The position numbers were made by a program, and so were the translations under genes. Below the pieces are notes generated by a model that saw nothing but the letters and a program-made list of their open reading frames with translations, was not told the DNA's origin and made no database searches. A stretch of DNA of 5,775 nt, taken from positions 1 to 5,775 of the forward strand of contig JAPLOC010000169.1 of the NCBI GenBank assembly GCA_026692825.1. The letters run 5' to 3'. This document shows positions 1-5,297 of this stretch, piece by piece; the first letter of the stretch is position 1; every line of letters begins with the position of its first letter. The DNA is from Planctomycetota bacterium (lineage in GTDB: Bacteria; Planctomycetota; Planctomycetia; Planctomycetales; Planctomycetaceae).

Positions 1-156
1 GCTTCCTGACGGGCGCGGCTCGGATTCATGGCGCTTTGGTCGGGCATTCCACTCACATTGAGTCTTTGTGTAGAATTCACGGCACCAATCACGTTCCCCA
101 TTGCCGAGCCAGCGCGGGCATTCACCGTTCCCGCAGCTCGTCGCCGATCGATCGCC

Positions 157-996
157 ATGACCACCGCGCCCACAGACTTCAAGATGATCCCCGGGCAGAC
201 CGAACTCGATTCGATCGAGCGCGATCTGCGGTTTCATCCCACGAGGAACGACTCGCCGAGTTCGTTGACGGCGGCGCAGGTCGAACAATTCAATCGCGAC
301 GGATACGTGCGGGGTCTGCGTATTTTCAACCCGGAGGAAGCGACCGAGATTCGCACGTACTTCGACAATCTGTTGGCGAAAGTTCTGGCCGCTGGCGGGG
401 ACAGCTATTCCATCAGCACGGCTCACGCCCGCTACGGTCGGGTTTATGACCTGCTGACTCATCCCCGTATCGTCGCCTGCGTGAAGGATTTGCTGGGGGA
501 AAATGTGATCGCGTGGGGGTCACACTTTTTCTGCAAGATGCCACACGATGGGAAAGCGGTCGCCTGGCACCAGGACGCCAGTTACTGGCCACTCACGCCG
601 TCCAAAGCGGTCACCGTCTGGCTGGCGATCGATGACGCTGACGTGGAAAACGCCTGCATGCGGTTCATCTCCGGCTCACACCATTTCGGCCATCTCACGT
701 ATCGTCCCAGCAGCCCTGGGGATCACAACGTTCTCAATCAGTCGATCGACAACCCGGAACAGTACGGCCAACCGGTCGACGACGTGTTGAAAGCGGGGGA
801 AATCTCGATTCACAGCGATCTGTTGCTGCATGGATCCGAGGCGAACGAATCGGATCGGCGGCGTTGCGGGCTGACCTTGCGCTACTGTGCCGCCGATGTC
901 CGCGCCCACATGGACTGGAGTCTGAAGGGTGTGATCGTGAGCGGCAGCGACCCCAGCGGCCATTGGGGAAATCGGGCTCGTCCTGCGAGTGACTGA
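157..996 (+). CDS. Phytanoyl-CoA dioxygenase (PhyH) family Fe(II)/2-oxoglutarate oxygenase
   Basis: A 279-aa cytoplasmic protein with no signal peptide from the chosen start. Seen: an HxD motif in AWHQDASYWPL (His138, Asp140), a distal His225 in LLLHGS, and an Arg cluster ending at Arg236, 11 residues after that His. This matches the 2-His-1-Asp iron triad and the 2-oxoglutarate-binding Arg of PhyH enzymes, where the His-Arg spacing is also 11. The early NRDGYVRGLRIF segment (about residues 45-56) is the usual N-terminal PhyH signature. The length is normal for bacterial members. The reaction should be 2-oxoglutarate-dependent hydroxylation of a small organic substrate, which the sequence does not identify; bacterial members are rarely true phytanoyl-CoA hydroxylases. 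Start: the frame is open back to an ATG at 28, but that extension is not protein-like. ATG 157 (MTTAPTDFK) is preferred and ATG 184 is possible; none has a clear Shine-Dalgarno. The next gene follows after 80 nt on the same strand. Confidence 0.88.
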   Translation: MTTAPTDFKMIPGQTELDSIERDLRFHPTRNDSPSSLTAAQVEQFNRDGYVRGLRIFNPEEATEIRTYFDNLLAKVLAAGGDSYSISTAHARYGRVYDLLTHPRIVACVKDLLGENVIAWGSHFFCKMPHDGKAVAWHQDASYWPLTPSKAVTVWLAIDDADVENACMRFISGSHHFGHLTYRPSSPGDHNVLNQSIDNPEQYGQPVDDVLKAGEISIHSDLLLHGSEANESDRRRCGLTLRYCAADVRAHMDWSLKGVIVSGSDPSGHWGNRARPASD

Positions 997-1062
997 GCGC
1001 GCCACGGAAACACTGCCCCTCGTGATTGGCTCGAAGCTGGCGACTCGCGCCAGGAACAGGCG

Positions 1063-1069
1063 AAAGGAA
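1063..1069 (+). promoter_or_regulatory. Ribosome binding site for the secreted protein starting at 1077
   Basis: AAAGGAA lies 7 nt before ATG 1077. It favours 1077 over the in-frame ATG at 1026. It also places the true start in the frame that encodes a signal peptide, not in the frame of the long downstream open frame, whose first ATG is at 1166. Confidence 0.6.
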
Positions 1070-1076
1070 TTGCCCC

Positions 1077-2419
1077 ATGTTCCCTCGATTTCCGACCAAA
1101 GTCGTGGCGTTGACCCTCCTCCTGGCATTGACTGGTTTCGTTTCGGTCTCGGGTGACGAGGCGGTGTGTTGCGAGCAACGCCTGCCGGCGAACGTCCTGT
1201 TTTTTGCCCGCATTCGCAACTTCGACTCATTCCTCCAGCGCGCGGAAGGCTCGTATTGGGGACAGCGCCTCACTGGCGGGACCTGAGTAACACGATTCAG
1301 GGCAAGCCCCAGTTGTCACCGTCGGAGAATCTCGGCGTCTGCCTGAAACTCTTCAACGTTCCGATCGCGTCGATTCTGCCGACCGAATTGTCGAAATTCC
1401 CCGGCGACATGACAATCGCGATTCTGGGAGATGCCTGTGCCGTCGACGGTGCCGTTCTCATGGTTCGATTCGCCAACCCGGAAGAGGCAGTTGCGTCGCG
1501 CGATCGGTTTGCAGGCAGTCTCAACGGTCAGGCGAGCCAGTCCCCTCCAGATGAAGTTGACCAGTCGTTGCCGCGATCCGTCCAGAAAAAAGAAACTTCG
1601 ACCTGGCTAACGCAATACACGTTTCCCTGGCGCTCCGTGAACGTCAGGGAAGAATATCTGATCGTCGCGACATCGCCGACGACACTGGGCGAGGTTCTCA
1701 AGCGATGGAAGGACCGTGCCGGAGAAACACTTTTCTCCTGTCCGGAATTCTCGAGTACGATGAAGTCGGTGCGTTCCGGGCTGATGAATCGGAGCGGCGA
1801 AGTCGAATGGTGGATCCGCTTGGGAGACTTTCGGAAAATGGCGGATGACCTCGATGAAAACGAGAATGGAACGCCCGAATCGGCGATGAAACTTCGATTA
1901 GGTAATGCAACCGCGATTACGGTCTCGGCTCTGGCCATGCTGCACATGGAACTGCCTTCAGATGCCTCACATCTGACAGGTCTTCATCTGGATGACGCGG
2001 CGATCGAAGCGGGTGCCGTCACACTGAAAGATGACAGATTTGATGTTTTGGGACAAATCTCGATTCGATTCGATGGCGAAAATGCCGCCGATGGGGCAGC
2101 GCCTCTCGTGGAGTTGCCGGACATTGAATCGGACAGAACGGCTGCCGAACCCGTCCTTGCCCCCGCCGTGTTGAAACTCGTTCCCAACTCGGCGATTCAA
2201 CAGCGATGGAAGATTGAGTCCCGAAAAAGTCTCGTTGAGTTGCTACTGAGATACAAGTCGAAGAGCGACCGGAAACGAGGTGAGCGCTGGATTGCGAAAC
2301 ATTCGAACGTGCTGGACGAATGGGTCAAATCGTCACCTCCCGAGCTGGCTTTCACGGAACAGGTGGACGATTCGGTGCGAGTGACCCTATTTCGGCTGCG
2401 CTCTGCGAACGCGGAATAA
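1077..2419 (+). pseudogene. Frameshifted gene for a secreted protein of unknown function
   Basis: The gene starts at ATG 1077 with a good ribosome binding site. It encodes a Sec signal peptide (basic FPRFPTK, then a hydrophobic VVALTLLLALTGFV core, likely cut near VSG/DE). A mature start LPANVLFFARIRNFDSFLQ follows, a style common at the N-terminus of planctomycete exported proteins. This frame ends at TGA 1284-1286 after 69 codons. The protein-like reading continues in the -1 frame from about HWRDLSNT (around 1275) to TAA 2417-2419. Restoring the frame would give about 447 aa. The break must lie near 1258-1275: before it the first frame is protein-like, after it the second is. A GGGG run at 1258-1261 is a likely indel or sequencing-error site. 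No classical slippery heptamer is present at the junction, so a mutation or read error is more likely than programmed frameshifting. The family was not recognised. Confidence 0.6.
1166..2419 (+). CDS. Body of the frame-broken secreted protein, unknown function
   Basis: This is the open frame that holds most of the broken gene. Its first in-frame ATG is at 1166, but the first 35 or so codons (Arg/Pro-rich) are a shadow of the other frame. The genuine protein-like part begins near 1270 and runs about 380 aa to TAA 2417-2419. It is mixed alpha/beta in character, hydrophilic, with no transmembrane segment and few cysteines. Recognisable stretches are FPGDMTIAILGDACAV, GEVEWWIRLGDFRKMADDL and a basic, helical C-terminal part (LVELLLRYKSKSDRKRGERW). 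It has no catalytic motif that I can name. It probably forms the periplasmic or exported domain of the protein whose signal peptide is encoded from 1077. A gene finder would likely call this a separate hypothetical protein; its real N-terminus is not at 1166. Confidence 0.6.
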   Translation: MLRATPAGERPVFCPHSQLRLIPPARGRLVLGTAPHWRDLSNTIQGKPQLSPSENLGVCLKLFNVPIASILPTELSKFPGDMTIAILGDACAVDGAVLMVRFANPEEAVASRDRFAGSLNGQASQSPPDEVDQSLPRSVQKKETSTWLTQYTFPWRSVNVREEYLIVATSPTTLGEVLKRWKDRAGETLFSCPEFSSTMKSVRSGLMNRSGEVEWWIRLGDFRKMADDLDENENGTPESAMKLRLGNATAITVSALAMLHMELPSDASHLTGLHLDDAAIEAGAVTLKDDRFDVLGQISIRFDGENAADGAAPLVELPDIESDRTAAEPVLAPAVLKLVPNSAIQQRWKIESRKSLVELLLRYKSKSDRKRGERWIAKHSNVLDEWVKSSPPELAFTEQVDDSVRVTLFRLRSANAE

Positions 2420-2534
2420 CATGGTATCGTCGAAACGAATTCTCTCCGGACAACGACTGGAGTCCGCGTCGGGAGATGCGAAGCGGTCGAGGTTTTGACC
2501 GATCAGTTCAAGCAAGCCCAATTCATTCCGGCAG

Positions 2535-2552
2535 CACTAGTTTCCACTGGTG
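2535..2552. other. Short hairpin between convergent genes
   Basis: CACTAGT (2535-2541) and ACTGGTG (2546-2552) form a 7-bp stem with one T-G wobble and a 4-nt TTCC loop. It lies in the 164-nt gap between the stops of the + strand gene (2419) and the - strand toxin gene (2584). No T-run follows on either strand, so it is not a standard intrinsic terminator, though it could act as a transcript-end stabiliser. Nothing else was seen in the gap. Confidence 0.35.
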
Positions 2553-2583
2553 AGGTTCAACGTGGTGGTAGTAACTCGTGCGG

Positions 2584-2874
2584 TCAACGCCCCTGCCAAA
2601 ATCCCGAATCACGGCTCGCATGCGAAACGGCAACAACGTGAATTCGATTTTCGCCGCACCGGTAGATGATGGAGTACGGGAATCCTCGAACCAGACAAAT
2701 GCGATGAACACCATCGAATGTCGCGAACAATCGCGGATTCCCCGCCACGATCTTTAACGCGACGTCAATTGCTGCGGAGAATTTCTCGGCAACCTTCGCA
2801 TTTCGCTTGAGGTACCAATCGAATGCGTGATCATAGTCGCCACGGGCTGCGGGCAGAAACTCAATCGTTTTCAT
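2584..2874 (-). CDS. ParE/RelE-superfamily toxin of a type II toxin-antitoxin system
   Basis: A complete 96-aa protein with the ParE_toxin (PF05016) layout: an N-terminal strand and helix (MKTIEFLPAARGDYDHAFDWY, Trp20-Tyr21), a second helix with KFSAAIDVALKIVAGNPRLF (31-50), Arg58 and Val62 in the central strand, the hallmark FPYSIIY (65-71), and the C-terminal IHVVAVSHASRDSGFWQGR with His85, Arg88 and Trp93. The family acts either on DNA gyrase (ParE type) or as a ribosome-dependent mRNase (RelE type); the sequence alone does not settle which. The start codon lies inside the antitoxin gene (14-nt overlap) and has no Shine-Dalgarno of its own, so translation is probably coupled to the antitoxin and toxin output kept low. 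All family landmarks are present, so the gene appears intact. Confidence 0.9.
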   Translation of the reverse strand: MKTIEFLPAARGDYDHAFDWYLKRNAKVAEKFSAAIDVALKIVAGNPRLFATFDGVHRICLVRGFPYSIIYRCGENRIHVVAVSHASRDSGFWQGR

Positions 2875-3112
2875 TCGGTTTGGTTAACCGTGCGCGTGCC
2901 AGCGAATCGGCTTTGATTTGTTCCCACGGAATGCTCTGAACAGCACCGGCGTCCAATTCGGCTGACCTCCGTTGAATCTCTTTCGTCCAGACCTCGGTCA
3001 ATGGAGGAACAGAATTCAACGGCACCGAATCCCACAATTCCTCTATCAATTGAATTCGCTCAGTGACCGGCAGCAGCTTGGCGTCTTCCAGGAGTGATTG
3101 GTAGGTCGGCAT
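2861..3112 (-). CDS. Antitoxin, putative addiction module component (PF09720/TIGR02574 type)
   Basis: A complete, acidic 83-aa protein. It has the family pattern in order: LPVTERIQLIEELWDSV (residues 14-30), PPLTEVWTKEIQRRSAELD (36-54), and a C-terminal IPWEQIKADSLAR (61-73) that normally wraps the cognate ParE/RelE toxin. It is the first gene of the operon; its stop overlaps the toxin start by 14 nt. The open frame extends upstream to 3475 inside the preceding gene, but ATG at 3112-3110 is chosen because an AAGGA lies 7 nt before it and the family begins here. The protein should neutralise the toxin by direct binding. PF09720 antitoxins lack an obvious DNA-binding domain, so how the operon is regulated is open. 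A 28-bp repeat sits 45-73 nt upstream of the start. Confidence 0.9.
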   Translation of the reverse strand: MPTYQSLLEDAKLLPVTERIQLIEELWDSVPLNSVPPLTEVWTKEIQRRSAELDAGAVQSIPWEQIKADSLARARLTKPNEND

Positions 3113-3119
3113 CGAATAG

Positions 3120-3124
3120 TCCTT
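3120..3124 (-). promoter_or_regulatory. Ribosome binding site of the antitoxin
   Basis: Read on the - strand, AAGGA is followed by 7 nt and then ATG at 3112. It decides the antitoxin start against the much longer open frame running upstream. Confidence 0.6.
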
Positions 3125-3154
3125 GGATGAAATGAATCGCAATCCATCAGCGAC

Positions 3155-3160
3155 ATTATC
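3155..3160 (-). promoter_or_regulatory. Possible -10 element of the toxin-antitoxin operon
   Basis: GATAAT on the - strand, 5 of 6 matches to TATAAT, lies 42 nt before the antitoxin start. No good -35 hexamer is found at the usual distance. The repeat hairpin (CCAGC/GCTGG) would fall in the spacer, which would suit an operator, but this is inference. Confidence 0.25.
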
Positions 3161-3185
3161 CAGCGAATGCTGGCGGGCACGATCG
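3158..3185 (+). repeat. 28-bp palindromic repeat, copy 1
   Basis: It shares 27 of 28 bases with 5142-5169; the one difference is A3179 against G5163. It contains a perfect 5-bp hairpin CCAGC-GAAT-GCTGG (3160-3173), then GCGGGC and the palindrome CGATCG (3180-3185). It lies in the 137-nt gap between the DUF1579-like gene and the antitoxin gene, just upstream of the latter. The size and hairpin suggest a REP-like dispersed element. Confidence 0.65.
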
Positions 3186-3249
3186 GCCGCAGGGCGGTGT
3201 GAACGCAGTCTATGCGCGGATTTGTGATTCCGTCGGACACCGAGATCGA

Positions 3250-4272
3250 TCATCTCTTCTCGATCCGCGTGCTGTTCCCTTCCATGCGGAACATCGCGAC
3301 GCCCTGCTTGTCTTGCGCTAGAACTCTCCAATCGAGTTTTCCGCTCTCTTGGAATCGGTACTGGCTCGTCACCTTGATGTCGTTCGGTTCGACGCCGGTC
3401 CAAAGCAGCGTTTGCGATGCTTCGTCCCAGCGACCGGTCGATTCGTTGGCCTGCCCCAGCGAATTGAACCACCATCCGCGATAGTTCCGCTTTTCGGCGT
3501 CGAAGGTGAGCAGCATTGTGGCCGAAGTCTTGTCCGAGTGCTGAACTCGCTCAGGGATGAACCGTCCGCCCAGTTCACGCGTGGAGATCGACTCGGCCGA
3601 ACCACGTTTCTCTTCGGGAGTCCATACGGCCTTCGGCAGCAGATACTCGCTTCGCCAAGTGCCGAGATATCGGTCGAGGACTTTCATTTCCGCCGATCGG
3701 TCGCTGACGTCCGTCGCCGGCAACACAGGCTTCGGTGTCGTTTCGGCATCCTTGCGGAGCGTGTTCAGGCCGCTCATTTCCCCGACGGACTTCCCGTCGC
3801 GATCGGTGAATTGGAACTTCCAGCGCTCTTTGCCCGCCACCGAGAAATCGGCCGTGACGGTGGAACGGGCTCCGCTGGCGTCCGGGCGGGTCAATGAGGT
3901 CATCGTGGACGACTTCGCGTCCCAAGTCATCTCGGCTTCGCTGATCGAGCCGGTCGAAAGAAACGTCCAACTCCGATAGGTTTTCCTGGTCGTGTCGAAC
4001 GTGAAGAGCGTCAGGATCTCGACACGGTTCTTTCCATTGTCGGACAGCATGACGCCGGTCTGTTCGACAAACCGTCCCCCCAGAATCCACTGAGCCGTCG
4101 ATTCACTCTCAGTGAATTCGTTGTTCGTGAACACCACGTCCCAAGTCCCGACGTAATTCTGCAACGCCTGAAGTTCAGGGACATCCTTGGCCGGCCCAGC
4201 GACTTCCGCATTGGTCACTGACTGGCTGGCAACGGCCGCCAGGAAAAAACCCACTGCCAGAAGTTGTTTCAT
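3250..4272 (-). CDS. Exported protein with two tandem DUF1579-like domains
   Basis: A 340-aa protein. Residues 1-22 form a signal peptide (MKQLLAVGFFLAAVASQSVTNA), so the protein is likely exported. Two homologous domains follow. Domain 1 (about 33-175) has YVGTW (40-44), LGGRF (64-68), TFD (91-93) and YRSW (99-102). Domain 2 (about 194-335) repeats these as YLGTW (202-206), LGGRF (234-238), LTFD (255-258) and YRGW (264-267). The offset is about 162-170 residues throughout, so this is an internal duplication. These motifs match DUF1579, a lipocalin-like beta-barrel family with no established biochemical role; ligand binding is a guess. Start: the frame is open to 4326, but ATG 4272 begins the signal peptide and has GGAG (4284-4281) 8 nt before it. 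It is followed on the same strand by the toxin-antitoxin pair, 137 nt away. Confidence 0.8.
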   Translation of the reverse strand: MKQLLAVGFFLAAVASQSVTNAEVAGPAKDVPELQALQNYVGTWDVVFTNNEFTESESTAQWILGGRFVEQTGVMLSDNGKNRVEILTLFTFDTTRKTYRSWTFLSTGSISEAEMTWDAKSSTMTSLTRPDASGARSTVTADFSVAGKERWKFQFTDRDGKSVGEMSGLNTLRKDAETTPKPVLPATDVSDRSAEMKVLDRYLGTWRSEYLLPKAVWTPEEKRGSAESISTRELGGRFIPERVQHSDKTSATMLLTFDAEKRNYRGWWFNSLGQANESTGRWDEASQTLLWTGVEPNDIKVTSQYRFQESGKLDWRVLAQDKQGVAMFRMEGNSTRIEKR

Positions 4273-4547
4273 CGAAGGGGCTCCAGGAAGACGACGGTTA
4301 ACGGACTGTGGAAACTGATTCGTCACAATGTCTCATCCCGGACCGCGCGGAGTAAAACCAAGCTGCGGAACCACACCGTGATGGCACGGCGGTTGTACAA
4401 TCCACCCGGCCGCATCGTGGCAGAACGCCGCACTGGAGATTATCTCAAGTCGTCGCGGCGTTGTCACTCCGTTTTCGGCACCGGAGCATCGGCGCTATTC
4501 TGCCGACCATCCCGAACTCCCCGTTCGAACTGGAATCAAGGTGGACT
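4273..4547. other. Divergent intergenic region with small inverted repeats
   Basis: These 275 nt separate two divergently read genes and should hold both promoters. Seen: CCGTG-ATGG-CACGG (4376-4389, perfect 5-bp stem), the palindrome TTGTACAA (4393-4400) and the near-perfect palindrome GAGATTATCTC (4436-4446). A weak + strand -10 (TATTCT, 4496-4501) has no matching -35. Any of the palindromes could be an operator, but none matches a site I know. Confidence 0.3.
4538..4544 (+). promoter_or_regulatory. Ribosome binding site of the TfoX-like gene
   Basis: AAGGTGG ends 3 nt before ATG 4548 (AAGG core 6 nt before it). It supports 4548 over the in-frame ATG at 4461, whose extra 29 residues do not look like part of the protein. 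Confidence 0.6.
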
Positions 4548-4955
4548 ATGAGCAAATCCGTCCCGAAAGCGCCCCCCGACAAGGTGGCGCTTTATGAAGC
4601 CGTCCTGGCGACGATCCCCGAAATCGAGCGCAAGGGCGCGACGATGCCGTACACCGCGGTGAACGGGAATATGTTCAGTTTTCTGACTCCGGAGGGGTCG
4701 CTCGCGCTCCGACTGCCCGAGGCTGAACTTGCGACGTTTCTCCAGCAACAGCAAACGATGCTGTGCGTCCAGCACGGCGTCGTGATGAAGGAATACGCTC
4801 TCGTCCCCGCGGCTTTGCTGGAGAACACGCGGGAGCTCGCGAAATTCCTGGAGATCAGCCATCGGTACGCCTCTTCACTAAAAGCCAAGCCGACCACCAG
4901 GAGGAAAACCACCCCTTCCGAAAAAAAGAACAAACGTGGCGGCGGAACAAAATAA
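4548..4955 (+). CDS. Small TfoX/YjbR-like protein of unknown function
   Basis: A 135-aa cytoplasmic protein. After a helical start (KVALYEAVLATIPEIERKG, 12-30) comes the segment MPYTAVNGNMFSFLTPEG (33-50), then LALRLPEAELATFL (52-65) and HGVVMKEYALVP (76-87). This order of helix, small-hairpin 'MF' strand, ligand-like strand and 'MKEY' region resembles the TfoX N-terminal / MmcQ-YjbR fold, in which proteins of this size are often hypothetical. The call is by pattern only, and no enzymatic residues are evident. The tail from about 112 is rich in Lys, Arg and Thr and probably disordered, perhaps nucleic-acid binding. Near the end the gene carries an in-phase A_AAA_AAG heptamer (4922-4928), with AGGAGG at 4899-4904. 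A -1 shift there would replace the last 8 residues with an 82-residue extension ending at 5176. No partner gene is evident in the neighbourhood. Confidence 0.75.
   Translation: MSKSVPKAPPDKVALYEAVLATIPEIERKGATMPYTAVNGNMFSFLTPEGSLALRLPEAELATFLQQQQTMLCVQHGVVMKEYALVPAALLENTRELAKFLEISHRYASSLKAKPTTRRKTTPSEKKNKRGGGTK
4922..4928 (+). other. In-phase A_AAA_AAG slippery heptamer
   Basis: Codons GAA AAA AAG place the heptamer exactly in the phase used for -1 frameshifting in Escherichia coli dnaX. An AGGAGG Shine-Dalgarno-like sequence lies 17 nt upstream, somewhat farther than the roughly 10-14 nt thought best. No strong downstream stem was seen. It may simply be a by-product of Lys/Arg codons. Confidence 0.3.
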
Positions 4956-5141
4956 CGTCAATCGACGGAATCGCCCGCACGGCGAATGTCGTCTGCGACC
5001 GGAAGCTCGGCACAGCGCCCCTGGAGTCAGCGGTCAGCCGCTACCGCTGTCTGCCGCCATCGGTTAGAATCACACCTGCCGCGCGGTCCATTGAGATTTC
5101 GCGGTGCCAGTTCGAGTTGTCGGACGACAAGAGACAGCGCA

Positions 5142-5169
5142 ATCCAGCGAATGCTGGCGGGCGCGATCG
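5142..5169 (+). repeat. 28-bp palindromic repeat, copy 2
   Basis: The second copy of the element at 3158-3185, in the same orientation, 27 of 28 bases identical. The hairpin CCAGC-GAAT-GCTGG is at 5144-5157 and CGATCG at 5164-5169. It ends 5 nt before the terminator stem. Confidence 0.65.
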
Positions 5170-5174
5170 AGAGT

Positions 5175-5224
5175 AAGCCGACGCGTCACATGCCCCTGTG
5201 GGCCTGTGGCGCGTCGGCTTTTTT
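5175..5224 (+). terminator. Strong intrinsic terminator, + strand
   Basis: AAGCCGACGCG (5175-5185) pairs perfectly with CGCGTCGGCTT (5210-5220). The stem continues inside with T-G, CACA/TGTG (5187-5190 with 5205-5208), one mismatch, then GCCC/GGGC (5192-5195 with 5200-5203) around a CTGT loop. Six T (5219-5224) follow at the 3' side, so it acts on + strand transcripts. The hairpin is unusually long, about 46 nt. It insulates the gene at 5298 from upstream transcription. Confidence 0.85.
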
Positions 5225-5286
5225 CGTTGGTAGGTCGCGCGACAACCTCGTTTGGCGATAACGATCAATCTGAGTTTCCACGATCC

Positions 5287-5292
5287 AGGAGA
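5287..5292 (+). promoter_or_regulatory. Ribosome binding site of the partial secreted-protein gene
   Basis: AGGAGA lies 5 nt before ATG 5298, a strong Shine-Dalgarno. It fixes the start of the gene that leaves the window. Confidence 0.65.
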
Positions 5293-5297
5293 ATGTG

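Larger units (their letters stand above)
4956..5297. other. Non-coding stretch with repeat and terminator
   Basis: This 342-nt gap has no convincing gene: the open frames across it are basic, low-quality shadows. It contains a TAGAAT (5065-5070) resembling a -10 box but without a good -35, the second repeat copy, and a strong + strand terminator. The terminator lies 220 nt after the preceding stop. It may end a long 3' UTR or a small RNA starting near 5077; this cannot be decided from sequence. Confidence 0.4.

Noticed and set aside
28..156. In-frame N-terminal extension of the PhyH-family protein
   Set aside because: The 43 extra residues have no homology-like character, no ribosome binding site at 28, and are not part of the PhyH family; the stretch looks like upstream DNA. 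A TAGAAT at 71-76 has no usable -35, so no promoter was called.
1199..1205. GTTTTTT as a possible programmed -1 slip site for the broken gene
   Set aside because: The first frame stays protein-like for another 50 nt, while the -1 frame just after 1205 is Arg/Pro-rich, so the frame change is not here.
676..1273. Long - strand open frames across the end of the PhyH gene
   Set aside because: They are antisense to well-supported coding sequence, Arg/Pro-rich and without recognisable motifs.
3113..3475. Upstream extension of the antitoxin frame
   Set aside because: It overlaps the DUF1579-like gene in another frame, is Arg-rich, and passes a good RBS plus family-conforming start at 3112.
3349..3979. 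Two + strand open frames opposite the DUF1579-like gene
   Set aside because: They are antisense shadows; the - strand frame carries a signal peptide and duplicated motifs.
4763..5176. Separate + strand gene overlapping the TfoX-like gene
   Set aside because: No RBS, and composition unlike a folded protein. It is only of interest as the -1 extension after the slippery heptamer.
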